This document shows positions 1-9,697 of a DNA stretch of 64,000 bases, in pieces. Numbering within the stretch: the first letter of the stretch is position 1; each line of letters begins with the position of its first letter. The DNA is from Pectinophora gossypiella. Taxonomy: Eukaryota; Arthropoda; Insecta; Lepidoptera; Gelechiidae. The notes under the pieces are model-generated. The model ran no database searches. It was not told the origin of the DNA and worked only from the letters and a program-made list of their open reading frames with translations. The stretch lies in NCBI RefSeq assembly GCF_024362695.1, contig NW_026063245.1, forward strand, positions 771,501 to 835,500. The letters are read 5' to 3'. Position numbers and translations under genes: made by a program.

Positions 1-917
1 ACTATGTTATGTTTATCTGCTTCTTCCAGAGCCTCATATGATAAATGACACTTTGCGCCATCAAAGATCAGCAGACAGTTACCAGGTACTTTATGTTGTG
101 CTAAATGTTGAATGAACTCAACGAATAAGCTACTGGTCATGCTGCCTTTGGGTGCCATGCTTACCTTGGTTCCAGGTGGCAAATTTGATGCTAATTCTGA
201 TCTGTACCTAATCCCTTTAAAAATAATCATGGGCGGTATAGCAATACCCACAGCATTTACGCACATCGCTATAGTTACGTTCTCGGCGTGTTCCGGAGCA
301 ACAAGATGTACTCTTTTATTCCCTTTTTCAGCCAAAACTACATTTTGTTTGTGGACCGTTATGCGGCACCCTTTTTCATCCATGTTATACAAGCGTTCTG
401 GATGTGCAATAATGTCTAGCTCTTCATAGAGTTTCTTCACTTCTTCAAAATGGTGTTTCACGATGGGCTTATTCATTTTTTGAGCTCTAGCTGGATTCAT
501 TAATTGGGGTTTTCTTTTTGATATTGATGGGTTTCGAGACAAAAACATTTTGACCCATTTGCGTCCAGCCATTCTAGTTGACATATTGAACGAGTGCTTG
601 ATTTTAAACCTCTCACAAAATAGAAAGGCTTGTTTCCTGATAAATTTAGGCGTAAGTGGTAGACCCAGTTTTGCAAAACGTATGATTCGCTGCGATAAAT
701 CTTCTTCTAATTGTTTTGTGAGTATAGTTGTCTTCCCAATAATTTTAGTTCGGTTACCGCTTAATAAATGGTTTCTCAGGGTGCGTCTTGGAATATTGAA
801 CTTTAACGCTGCAGCATTGGTATTAAGTTCATTATTTTGTACTGCTTTCATGGCACGCCTTAAACTGTCTTCATCCCATGTACTACCTCTTTTTTTTCTA
901 GGATTTGACTCCGACAT
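1..917 (-). CDS. pogo/Tigger-like DDE transposase, partial at left edge
   Basis: Seen: an open frame begins at an ATG whose first base is 917 and runs off the left edge, about 305 codons without a stop. The N-terminus (residues ~5-55) has a Psq-type helix-turn-helix look, with KKRGSTWDEDSLRRAM and then NAAALKFNIPRRTLRNHL. A CENP-B-type region follows. The DDE core shows its first acidic residue in YNMDEKGCR (~residue 190) and its second in LIFDGAKCHLS (~residue 285); the third lies outside the window. Known: this order is that of pogo/Tigger/Jerky proteins, which cut and paste DNA in the nucleus and usually target TA. Inferred: a recent or domesticated copy, because no frame break is seen. 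Inverted termini cannot be judged here. Upstream 918-1035 is AT-rich and holds nothing else I recognise. Confidence 0.85.
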   Translation of the reverse strand, partial: MSESNPRKKRGSTWDEDSLRRAMKAVQNNELNTNAAALKFNIPRRTLRNHLLSGNRTKIIGKTTILTKQLEEDLSQRIIRFAKLGLPLTPKFIRKQAFLFCERFKIKHSFNMSTRMAGRKWVKMFLSRNPSISKRKPQLMNPARAQKMNKPIVKHHFEEVKKLYEELDIIAHPERLYNMDEKGCRITVHKQNVVLAEKGNKRVHLVAPEHAENVTIAMCVNAVGIAIPPMIIFKGIRYRSELASNLPPGTKVSMAPKGSMTSSLFVEFIQHLAQHKVPGNCLLIFDGAKCHLSYEALEEADKHNI

Positions 918-1035
918 TTTTTTAAATCTGAAATATGTGCATATAATTAAATCATCTGTTCAATTACCCTCTTATTGTTATAAAGTTTACATATCTGATA
1001 ACTATCTTATATAAGTATAACTTATCATGTAAATT

Positions 1036-1153
1036 TGGTGTGTACGTTAGGTAACTAGCAATGAAACAACCGAGTGGTTTGCGAGCCGGTTTATTACTGG
1101 CGCATGACGCGCCGTTAAATAGGTAGGTATCACCGATAGGTACCTATGCACCA
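1036..1153 (-). repeat. 3' LTR of mag-like element
   Basis: 118 bp, TG...CA ended, identical by eye to 5491-5608. It lies downstream of the integrase end on the minus strand and is flanked outside by AAATT. Confidence 0.93.
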
Positions 1154-1242
1154 TTCCTCCGACATCATTTTGAGGACCTGGTGATCACACAAAATTACAA
1201 TATAATACAATATAAGTTATAACTTATACTACTACTTAAAAC

Positions 1243-2880
1243 TTAAAAGAAACGCTTATAATCAATTGCCTTCCTAGGTCTCAAAACTGGGCCGAGCGTT
1301 CTGCCGTTATTATTATTAGTAGCACCCTGCTCGTCTAACTTTTCAGCGGCTCCCTCAGTACCTTCAGATTCCGTCTCATTCACATCAACAAATTCATCCC
1401 TCGCTTCAACCCACTCATCATTGGCAACTTCCTCCCTGGGGACGTCGGTTGTATTATTATCATCAGTTGTATACGTTAATGTTTCATTCCCAAATTCTGT
1501 ATTTTCACGTGTTTCTGTGGGAGGTGTTGTCAACGTTGCGTGTGGCTGTGACAGTTGCTGAGGTGACAATGTGGATGAGTCAGGGTTCTCACCCTCTGTA
1601 GTACAATTTCCGTACATCTTGTACTTATGAAAATTACTATGAGTGGTCTTGTCTGTATAAGATATTATTTGGTCTAGATGTCTTTTACACAAAATATCAT
1701 AATCATATAAGTAAACTTCAAACATGCGCTGTCCTAATTTTTTAATAATTTTGCCTTTACGCCAGACACCCTTCCTACCAATATAATATCTTGCCCAAAC
1801 TAAATCTTCTACTTGAAAATGTCGTGATTGTTTATTTATTTCAATATAATCCGTCGACTCGGTGCTTTTATGTGAAAAAATTAAATCTAATCGGCATCTT
1901 AAGTCTCGACCAAACATTAACGTTGCTGGAGTAAACCCTGTGGCGCAATGTATCGTGTTCCTGTATTCAAATAGAAAACCCAACAATTTTTCATGTATTT
2001 GTTGTTGTGAATAGTTACCGTTGACAAATATACACTTAATCATTTTTTTACATGTTTTGACAGAATTTTCTGCCTGGCCATTACTGGACGGGTGATAGAT
2101 CGGCGACGTTAAATATTTAATTCCATTTCTGCTACAAAATGTAATAAACTCTGAAGAACAAATTTTTACATCATTATCTGATACAATAATGTGTGGAATT
2201 CCGAATCTAGAAAACACTTCTTTTAACTTATTAATGAGTGCAGTCGTCGAGGTACCGGTATTCATATAAATACATTCGAGCCACTTGCTATGTGCGTCTA
2301 TAACTATTAAATAGACGTTTTGGTTAATCACCATGTAATCTATATGAATGCGTTGCCACGGTCCTTCTGGGCGCGGCCACGGCGCGGGCGGTGCTCGCGG
2401 TGGGGCACAGCGTACGCTGGTACAAGTGTCGCATGCGCCAACTAACTGCTCAATATCGCGATCGATACCCGGCCACCACATTCTACTGCGAGCTATGCTT
2501 TTAGTTTTGACAATACCAAAATGTGCCGAGTGCAATTCTTTTAACATTTGGTCCCTATAAACTGTTGGTATAATTATTCTATGTCCTCTAAATAGACAAC
2601 CATTGTTTACCTCTAAATCTAATTTGCAACGAAAGTAAGGCAAAATATCTTTGCATTTAATTTTCCGTGGCCATCCGTGATTCATATAGCTTATAACCGT
2701 TTGCATTACTTTATCGTGTGCAATCGCATTCTTAATGGCCTCAAAGGTAACCGGTTCTTTTGTTGCATCGAGGAATAGAAAAAAACGATTACTCTCGTCT
2801 GACTCGTTATCAGCTGTTTGTAGCGGCGCACGTGAAAAATAATCAGCCACTGAGTTGTTTTTACCATTGATGTACTGCAC
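1243..2880 (-). CDS. mag-like pol, RNase H end plus integrase
   Basis: Seen: the frame opens with the last part of RNase H (QYINGKNNSVADYFSRAPL) and then carries a full integrase. It has an HHCC zinc-binding region around residues 95-150 (HSAHFG...CDTC). The catalytic triad is in IDAHSKW, VSDNDVKI and NGQAENSV. The C-terminal tail is acidic and Thr/Asn-rich (~residues 430-545). The frame is open further upstream than 2880 and meets the gag-pol frame near 2950, where the two are offset by one base. Known role: integrates the cDNA into the genome. Inferred: originally one polyprotein with the upstream ORF. The offset sits in a run of six A in the middle of RNase H, so a deletion or assembly indel fits better than programmed frameshifting. 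Confidence 0.88.
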   Translation of the reverse strand: MQYINGKNNSVADYFSRAPLQTADNESDESNRFFLFLDATKEPVTFEAIKNAIAHDKVMQTVISYMNHGWPRKIKCKDILPYFRCKLDLEVNNGCLFRGHRIIIPTVYRDQMLKELHSAHFGIVKTKSIARSRMWWPGIDRDIEQLVGACDTCTSVRCAPPRAPPAPWPRPEGPWQRIHIDYMVINQNVYLIVIDAHSKWLECIYMNTGTSTTALINKLKEVFSRFGIPHIIVSDNDVKICSSEFITFCSRNGIKYLTSPIYHPSSNGQAENSVKTCKKMIKCIFVNGNYSQQQIHEKLLGFLFEYRNTIHCATGFTPATLMFGRDLRCRLDLIFSHKSTESTDYIEINKQSRHFQVEDLVWARYYIGRKGVWRKGKIIKKLGQRMFEVYLYDYDILCKRHLDQIISYTDKTTHSNFHKYKMYGNCTTEGENPDSSTLSPQQLSQPHATLTTPPTETRENTEFGNETLTYTTDDNNTTDVPREEVANDEWVEARDEFVDVNETESEGTEGAAEKLDEQGATNNNNGRTLGPVLRPRKAIDYKRFF

Positions 2881-5444
2881 GATATAATTGTACGCAGATA
2901 ATATGATTGCGTACCGCTGTAAGCGTAAGGCTGCTGTAACCGAAATGCTACTTTTTTACCAAAGATAGATATGAGAGGTCTATGATCCGTTTTCAATATA
3001 AATGGTTCTTGACGGCCGTATAGGTACTGGTGGAAATGTTTTACACCAAAAATTATTGCGGTCGCCTCCTTTTGAATCTGGCTGTAGTTCTTTTCACTAA
3101 CAGACAAGGACCTCGAAGCGAAAGCAATAGGGCGCTCGCTGCCGTCGGGCAGGCGATGCGCGAGCACGGCGCCGAGGCCGGCCGGGCCCGCGTCCACGGT
3201 GAGCACGAGCGGCGCCTCGGGGTCAAAGTGCGCGAGCACGCGCTCCCCGCTCAGCTCCTTCTTCACGCTATCGAGTGCTGTCTGCTGGCGTGCTCCCCAC
3301 TCCCACTTAGCATTCGATCGTAATAAATCATGCAATGGGTGTAATAATGCTGAGGCATTTGGAATAAAATTCCGATAGTAATTTACTACCCCGAGAAATT
3401 GTTTCACCTCTAATACCGATTTAGGCACAGGTGCATTAACTATGGCTTCTACTTTCTTAGGGCACGTTCTCAGACCGTTATGGTCTATTACGTAACCTAA
3501 GTAAGTTACACTCTTTTGGAAGAACGAACATTTATCTTTGTGTAACCTTAAGCCTGCATCCTGCATCCTACGTAAAACTTCTCTTAGCCTTGATAGGTGA
3601 ATATCTTTCGTGGGACCTGTGCAGCACACATCATCGAGCCATATACTGACTCCGTCTATACCAGCCAGCAGAGTCTCCATCGCCCTCTGAAAAATCGCTG
3701 GTGCATTAGCCAGCCCGTATACCAGGCGGGTATACTTAAATAAACCCTTTGCCGTGTTTATGGTAGTAAGCTCCTGTGAGTCATCTGACAGTTGAAATTG
3801 GTTGTAAGCATTGCTTAAATCAATTTTACTGTAATGCTCTCCCCCGCCAATTTTAGAAAATACCTCTTCAATTCGAGGAAGTGGGTACTTATCTATCTTT
3901 AGGTCTTTATTTAACGTGCATGAAAAATCGCCTGCTATCTTAACAGTCCCGTTATCCTTTAGTACTGGCACTATAGGAGTGGCATACCGAGAGTGATTAA
4001 CGGGAACCAATATGCCTAGATCCACCAATCTATCTAATTCCTTTTCGACTTTAGCTTTCAAAGCAAAAGGTACGGTTCGCGACTTAATAAATTTTGGCTC
4101 TGAGGTCTCTTTTAGCTGTAAATGTACTTTAAATGTATTGAATGTACCTAATTCTTCGCGCCATAATTCAGGAAATTGCTCCAGCAACGACTGTACGTCA
4201 TCATCCTTGTTAAAATAATTTAACTTTGTAGTTAGCACCAAATCGAAAGCACACATAAAATCTCGGCCAAGCAGGGGCGGACCTCCATTTTTAACAACAA
4301 ATATTTTTAATATTTTAGTTTGTTCATTGTAAGTAGCATTACTAACAAAATATCCAAGGGGTGAGATTTTATGTCCATTATATAAGCACATTTTAATATT
4401 ACAATCATGCAACTCGAAATGGGAAAACAAGTTGTTATACAATTTATCTGAAATAACGGATGAACCTGAGCCGGAGTCTAACTCCATAGTAATGTCTTTT
4501 CCGCCTAAATTTAAATTCAGCACAATAGGTTTGTCAGTCACATACCTCAAATTAAAATTATTGCACTCCTCGCAATCGCTGTCCTCACCGTCGTTGGTGG
4601 ATAAATTATTAACGCGGAGACACTTGTTTTTATCACACACTTTTTTTAAATGGCCTTTAACACCACAGACTTGGCAACGATAACCCTTAAAACGGCACAC
4701 ATCACCAGTATGATTCTTCATACCGCACACTGGACAGCGGACTTCACCACCTGTATGATGATCAGGCCCTGACGAGCTATAAGACGGCGGCGGGCGGGCG
4801 GCGGCGCTCGGCGTGCGCCCGCGCTGCCCAGCGGCGCGGCCGCGGCCGGCGCGCATGTTACTACCTTCAAAACTTGCTCGATAAATCGGCTCCTCTTTGA
4901 TGGTGGTTATCGCCTCTGTCGACACCATCAATTTAGCTGCCCTTGCACATTCGGCCTTCTCAGTTATTTCCAGTGCCCGTGCCAACTTCAATGTAGACGC
5001 ATCCTGTTCAAAAAGTTTGTCGCGTTCGGGACCCGTGCCCAGGCCAAGAACAAAACGATCCGTCAAATTTGTTTCTAAGGCAGTGCCGAAGTCGCAATAG
5101 CTTGCCAACCCCCTTAGTCGCGCCGCCCAATCTCCCAAGCTTTCGCCTGTATGACGCGTAGCCCCGTAGAACTTCGCTTTATCCGCGAACGAACACTGCT
5201 TCGTCTTGAAATGGCCATCGAGTAACTTTACCAGCTGATTATACGATAACGTATCTATTTCATCTGGGTATGCTAGATTACGCACTAAACGATAAGACTC
5301 GTCCGAGAGATGAGTAATAAGTATTGCACTTTTATTTACTTCTTGCACATTATTAACCTTTAGATATTGAATCAAACGTCCCTTAAATATAGACCATTCT
5401 CCGCTTTTATGGTCAAAACTCGACAAATGTCCTATATACGACAT
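2706..5444 (-). CDS. mag-like gag-protease-RT-RNase H polyprotein
   Basis: Seen: ATG at 5444 is chosen over an upstream GTG because MSYIGHLSSFD is a normal gag start 46 bases inside the 5' LTR. A retrotransposon gag region covers residues ~1-190, and a Gly/Arg/Pro-rich linker follows. Two CCHC knuckles lie near residues 235-275 (CPVCGMKNHTGDVC and CQVCGVKGHLKKVC). The protease motif is MELDSGSGSSVI (~325). RT has YGLANAPAIFQ and the catalytic box WLDDV (~600). RNase H shows LTVDAG, QKEA and LKTDHRPL. After about residue 835 the frame loses similarity and reads 60-80 unrelated residues to the stop at 2706. The cause is the one-base offset near 2950; the true continuation is in the 1243-2880 frame. 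The GC-rich linker (about 4790-4850) differs in composition from its AT-rich neighbours. Confidence 0.88.
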   Translation of the reverse strand: MSYIGHLSSFDHKSGEWSIFKGRLIQYLKVNNVQEVNKSAILITHLSDESYRLVRNLAYPDEIDTLSYNQLVKLLDGHFKTKQCSFADKAKFYGATRHTGESLGDWAARLRGLASYCDFGTALETNLTDRFVLGLGTGPERDKLFEQDASTLKLARALEITEKAECARAAKLMVSTEAITTIKEEPIYRASFEGSNMRAGRGRAAGQRGRTPSAAARPPPSYSSSGPDHHTGGEVRCPVCGMKNHTGDVCRFKGYRCQVCGVKGHLKKVCDKNKCLRVNNLSTNDGEDSDCEECNNFNLRYVTDKPIVLNLNLGGKDITMELDSGSGSSVISDKLYNNLFSHFELHDCNIKMCLYNGHKISPLGYFVSNATYNEQTKILKIFVVKNGGPPLLGRDFMCAFDLVLTTKLNYFNKDDDVQSLLEQFPELWREELGTFNTFKVHLQLKETSEPKFIKSRTVPFALKAKVEKELDRLVDLGILVPVNHSRYATPIVPVLKDNGTVKIAGDFSCTLNKDLKIDKYPLPRIEEVFSKIGGGEHYSKIDLSNAYNQFQLSDDSQELTTINTAKGLFKYTRLVYGLANAPAIFQRAMETLLAGIDGVSIWLDDVCCTGPTKDIHLSRLREVLRRMQDAGLRLHKDKCSFFQKSVTYLGYVIDHNGLRTCPKKVEAIVNAPVPKSVLEVKQFLGVVNYYRNFIPNASALLHPLHDLLRSNAKWEWGARQQTALDSVKKELSGERVLAHFDPEAPLVLTVDAGPAGLGAVLAHRLPDGSERPIAFASRSLSVSEKNYSQIQKEATAIIFGVKHFHQYLYGRQEPFILKTDHRPLISIFGKKVAFRLQQPYAYSGTQSYYLRTIISCSTSMVKTTQWLIIFHVRRYKQLITSQTRVIVFFYSSMQQKNRLPLRPLRMRLHTIK

Positions 5445-5472
5445 TTTTTTTTTTAACACGCGCGTGGGTACT

Positions 5473-5489
5473 GCTATCCTCGTTCGCCA
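5473..5489 (-). promoter_or_regulatory. Primer-binding site candidate (mag-like)
   Basis: On the minus strand the sequence just inside the 5' LTR reads TGGCGAACGAGGATAGC after one spacer base. The TGG matches a tRNA 3' CCA end. The tRNA partner is not identified. Confidence 0.55.
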
Positions 5490-5490
5490 A

Positions 5491-5608
5491 TGGTGTGTAC
5501 GTTAGGTAACTAGCAATGAAACAACCGAGTGGTTTGCGAGCCGGTTTATTACTGGCGCATGACGCGCCGTTAAATAGGTAGGTATCACCGATAGGTACCT
5601 ATGCACCA
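5491..5608 (-). repeat. 5' LTR of mag-like element
   Basis: 118 bp, identical to 1036-1153; TGGTG...CACCA ends; followed by TSD copy AAATT at 5609-5613. Its last 40 bases contain short overlapping repeats of TAGGTA. Confidence 0.93.
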
Positions 5609-5942
5609 AAATTACTTAATTTATTTAGTTTTCAGACATTACTTTTCCATAAAAGAAAATCTATACTAACAATAAAATAATTTAGTAAAATATCTATTCA
5701 ATCCGAGTTGAAAAGTTAATAAACGCTTAAAAATAAAAATATTAGAATCAGAATCAGAATCATTTATTCAACGTAATTATCATGGATAAACTTGTTGAAG
5801 GTCAATGTAACATTTTTGAATTTACGTCATTTCGCAAGGTGTTATGGCTGAGGAGAAGAAATGACAAGAAACTGCAACAGCAACACATCTTTTAAATCAA
5901 TGAGGGTACATTACAAGTTATTTAATAACTAGAGGAACACAT

Positions 5943-8790
5943 TCAATACCAGACATTTTTATCATTTAGGTAATCATTAATCTTATAATAGGCTTTTTTA
6001 CATAAAGTAAGCTTCACGTGAGCTTTAAATTTGTTCTCTGACAAATTTAAAATATTATCTGGTATTTTATTGTAAAAACGTATACATAACCCCAAAAAAG
6101 ATGAATTTAATTTACTTAATCTAGAATTTTGAACAACAATTTTATTTTTATTCCTTGTATTGTAAGTATGCCTTTCACAGTTTCTCGGAAGGAGAGATAC
6201 ATTTTTACGCACATACATAATGTTTTCATAAATATATTGACTTGCGACCGTCAGTATATTTATTTCTTTAAACAGCTCTCTTAAAGAGTCCCGACAACGC
6301 AGATTATAAATAGCGCGAACTGCCCTTTTTTGAATAATGAAAATAGTTTCTAGATCAGCGGCTCGACCCCACAATAAAATACCGTAAGACATTATGCTGT
6401 GGAAGTAGCTGAAGTAGACAAGTCTAGCAGTGGGTACATCTGTGAGTTGTCGGATTCTTCTGACGGCATATGCTGCTGAACTTAGCTTGCCCGCTAGTGA
6501 TACAATATGTGGGCCCCATTGAAGTTTTGAATCTACAGTAATTCCTAAGAAAACGGTGTGTTCAACAAAATCTAGTTTCTCGTCGTTAATTTTAATGTTA
6601 TTATTTACTTTCTTTACGTTTGGTAGAACAAATTTAATACACTTCGTTTTCTTAGCATTTAGAACTAGGTTATTTACTGTAAACCAGCTTAGAACCTGCG
6701 ACACAGCGCTGTTTGCTTCGTCAAGTTCCTCTAACTTTCTATCGATTTTAAATATAAGAGAAGTATCATCCGCGAACAGTACAATGTCAGCTTGGTTCTG
6801 TACTACATAAGGTAAATCATTTATGTACACTAAAAAAAGAAACGGACCCAAATCCTTGAGAAACTCCCATTTGAACATGAGAGCCCGAAGAAGTCGTACT
6901 ATTGATTTGTACCTTTTGTATCCTATCACCTAGATATGAATTTAACAAACTGAGATCTCCATTATTTAATCCATAGTGCCTCAATTTCAAAAGCAAGGTC
7001 TCGTGATCCACGCAGTCGAATGCCTTAGACAAGTCACAGAATACTCCTACGGCATTCTGCGACTTCTCCCAAGCATCGAAAATGTGTCGAACAAATGTGA
7101 CACTCGCGTCTGTTGTAGACCGACCCTTAGTAAAACCAAACTGCTGGCTGTGAAGTAAGTTATTTAAATTAAAATGACATAGCAGTTGGTCGAGAATAAT
7201 TTTCTCGAAAATTTTACTAAGTACTGGTAGAATAGAAACCGGTCTATAATTCGTGGGGTCTGATTTTGTGCCCGATTTAAAAAGAGGTATAACTTTACTG
7301 ATTTTCATTAAATTTGGAAAAGTGCTATTTTCAACACTCATATTAAAAATGTAAGCTAGATATGGTGCTAAGATATCAATAACAGAGCTCATCAATTTGA
7401 CAGACAATGCCCATAAATCTTTCGAGGTTTTAAGTTTCAGCTGTTTGAATACTTTAACAATACTACTCGGATCAACGCGTTTAAAATCAAATAATTCAGT
7501 GCAAGCAGTAACATTACTTTTCAACAATATATCAGCTTGAACAGGAGAGGACCTGAGAGATTCTGTAGTTTTTACAGGGATGTTCGTAAAGAATTTATCA
7601 AAAACTTCAGCTACATCTTTATCTTGTTTAACTAACCCAGTGCCCGATTCTATATTATATTCTAATTCACGCGGTTTCGAAGCCTTTGTTTCGTTATTTA
7701 TTACTTGCCAAACTGCCTTTATTTTATTATCCGCGGTCTTTATTTTACTACTAATATGCATCTGTTTGGCTGTATAACACACTCTTCGAAATATTTTAGA
7801 ATAATTTTTGACGTAGCTTTTAAAACTATCAGTGTGTGTATACGTTTTTTCCTCATATAAAGAATAAAGAGTATTTCTACTTTTGCGAATGCCTACGGTA
7901 GCCCAGTCACTGAACTTGAATGATTGACTGTTGGTAACTACCTTTTGAGGAAAATTATTTTCAAATTCTTTATGGATAATAGTAAAGAAATCCCTGTAAA
8001 AATCGTCAGGATTGTCTGTATCAAAGTTTGGACAAGGTAAGTTACTTATAAGACTATTTCGATATTTCTCTATCCGAGTATCAGTGATGGGTCGTGTACG
8101 AAATTTAATTTTCTGAACATTTTTAAGTACTGGAAAACTGACCAGCTGCCCACTGTGATCTGACTTAAAACTGTTAAGGATACTGTTGTCTTGGAAGTCA
8201 CAATTGCAAAAAACGTTATCTAAACATGAGGCAGTTGTTTCTGTAATTCTAGTTGGCTCCATAAATATATTAACAAGGTTAAAAGATGTAAACAAACTTA
8301 GAAATCTAGTTGTAATTGAATCTACTTCATATAAATCAACGTTAAAATCTCCACACACTATAATGGCTTTATTACTTTTAGATATGACCTTCAGTACATT
8401 TTCCATCACTGATTCAAAAACTGTGAAGTTAGCACTGTATGGGGGTCTGTATACGGCTACAACAATATGTTTCTCTGTTTCTATACATGAAATCTCCATA
8501 GTGCCCTCTATCGAAAGTCCAGTAATATCTTTGCGTTCTTTATATTTTAAACTATTTCTGATAAAAATAAGGGAGCCACCACGTAATTTGATCTTTCGAC
8601 AGAAAGCGCTAGCGAAATGATAATTTTTAAAACCGAATAACGATTCATAATCCTTCAACCAATGCTCTGTAATACATAAAATGTCAATAAAAATGTCTCT
8701 AAAAATAATTCTACGTCTAATTCTTTGCCAGAGAAGCCTTGAATATTTTGGTGAACTAGTTTTAATATTCCAAGCTTCTCTTTTGTCTTA
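5943..8790 (-). pseudogene. LINE ORF2, endonuclease-reverse transcriptase, frameshifted
   Basis: Seen: the N-terminal endonuclease begins near 8770 (LVHQNIQGFSGKE). A frame change near 8690 leads into ITEHWLKDYESLF, then VAVYRPP, the catalytic GDFNVD and SDHSGQ. RT motifs follow: IPLFKSG...NYRPVSILP, FGFTKGRST, LSKAFDCVDH and then, after a second frame change near 6870, PFLFLVYINDLP and the catalytic FADD near 6770. A C-terminal region with RAADLETIFIIQKRAVRAIYN runs to the stop at 5943. Known role: nicks target DNA and copies the element RNA from the nick. The two long readable pieces (6817-8658 and 5943-6929) overlap. The catalytic residues of both domains are present, so only the frame breaks disable it. 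Confidence 0.85.
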
Positions 8791-8794
8791 TTGT

Positions 8795-9160
8795 CTAGTT
8801 TAAAGATGAAGTACCATTCGTGGTACATGGCTGACTACCGTCAATAAAAAGTTTTGTACTGTTAAAGACAGTACAGTCAATAAGTTTACTGCCTGGTCTG
8901 GCAGAAGTGTCTGTAATATAAAAAACTAGTACTGAACATATAATTTTTTTAAAGTACTTAGATAGATATATTCTATCTGTCGTTATTATACAATTTCGAA
9001 TAAACTTATTCAAATCTAAATAAATAATATTACTATGATGACAGGTTCTGTTATAAAGGTGTTGGTTGAGAGAAAATATATAATTATTTTCCTCACTAGC
9101 TAATGTATTTGAGTATGGAAAAGAACAAATAATTAAGTTTCCACACTCAACAGTCATTAG
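8795..9160 (-). pseudogene. LINE ORF1, C-terminal half of SGNH-like domain
   Basis: Seen: readable residues LIICSFPYSN, then NYIFSLNQHLYN, IIYLDLNKFI and TTDRIYLSKYFKKII. Known: this matches the C-terminal half of the SGNH/GDSL-esterase-like ORF1 domain of several CR1-type LINEs (PY motif, then a D/LN strand, then a H/D-x-x-L-x-x-x-G/F-K-K-type end). The first five bases are the left copy of the BEL target duplication ATTAG (9156-9160), and the other half of the domain lies across the BEL insertion at 15970-16060. ORF1 stops at 8795, right at the start of ORF2. The usual catalytic His appears to be Asp-Arg here, so enzymatic activity is doubtful. Confidence 0.7.
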
Positions 9161-9394
9161 TGTTCAGGCTCCGTCTTCACAAAAAACTAATTACGAGATC
9201 AGGTTGTAATAACAAAACTCCAAACCAAGTAATAGTTGGGTAGATAGAATACCGAATTTATTTTCACTTAAAACTACTTGTATTATTCGCGGTAAAACAT
9301 CGATAGTGAGTTCTAATTTACAACTAGCGCCATCTATGTTATTTTAAAAGAACTAAAATTCTAATACAAGTCCAAATAGAATCGGTTTCGTACA
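9161..9394 (-). repeat. 3' LTR of BEL/Pao element
   Basis: 234 bp, TG...CA ended. It differs from 15736-15969 at two positions by eye (GTAATAAC versus CTAATAAT near 9205-9214). Confidence 0.92.
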
Positions 9395-9697
9395 TTCCGC
9401 CCACCATGGACAACTATGTCCTTAATTATAAAAGAGGGTATCACACAAAAAATAAAAGTTTCTTCGTTACTTACGTGAAACCAACTGAAGTAAACAAAAT
9501 AAAATCTAATCTAATGCAAGTAAGAAATAAAACATCGAACAAATGTATGAAATGCTTAACTTGAACCACTAATGTTGACAAACATGTAGACCTAAAAATA
9601 TAATACGAATGTACCTTTTTCAAAGTCAAACTAAAAATAAACAAAAATAAAATCTGTAAGTAAATAATCAAAAAATAACAAAAAGGTAATAAAGTAA
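9395..9697 (-). other. 3' untranslated region of BEL/Pao element
   Basis: About 300 bp of AT-rich DNA between the pol stop and the 3' LTR. It starts (element sense, at its LTR side) with the purine tract GGTGGGCGGAA. No other feature is visible. Confidence 0.7.

Larger units (their letters stand above)
1036..5608 (-). mobile_element. Complete mag-like Ty3/gypsy LTR retrotransposon
   Basis: Seen: two identical 118-bp direct repeats (1036-1153 and 5491-5608), each starting TGGTG and ending CACCA, flanked by a 5-bp duplication AAATT (1031-1035 and 5609-5613). Total length is 4,573 bp. A primer-binding-site candidate starting TGGCGAAC lies one base inside the 5' LTR (5489 downward), and a purine tract GGAGGAA abuts the 3' LTR at 1154-1160. 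Coding order on the minus strand is gag, protease, RT, RNase H, integrase. Known: Bombyx mag is a ~4.6-kb Ty3/gypsy element with unusually short LTRs, which this matches closely. No env-like ORF is present. Identical LTRs imply very recent insertion. The only visible damage is a one-base frame break near 2950. Confidence 0.93.

Noticed and set aside
2940..2960. Programmed -1 frameshift in the mag-like pol
   Set aside because: The A-run lies in the middle of RNase H, not at the gag/pol border, and no clear slippery heptamer in the right phase or downstream structure is visible. A one-base deletion or assembly error is simpler.
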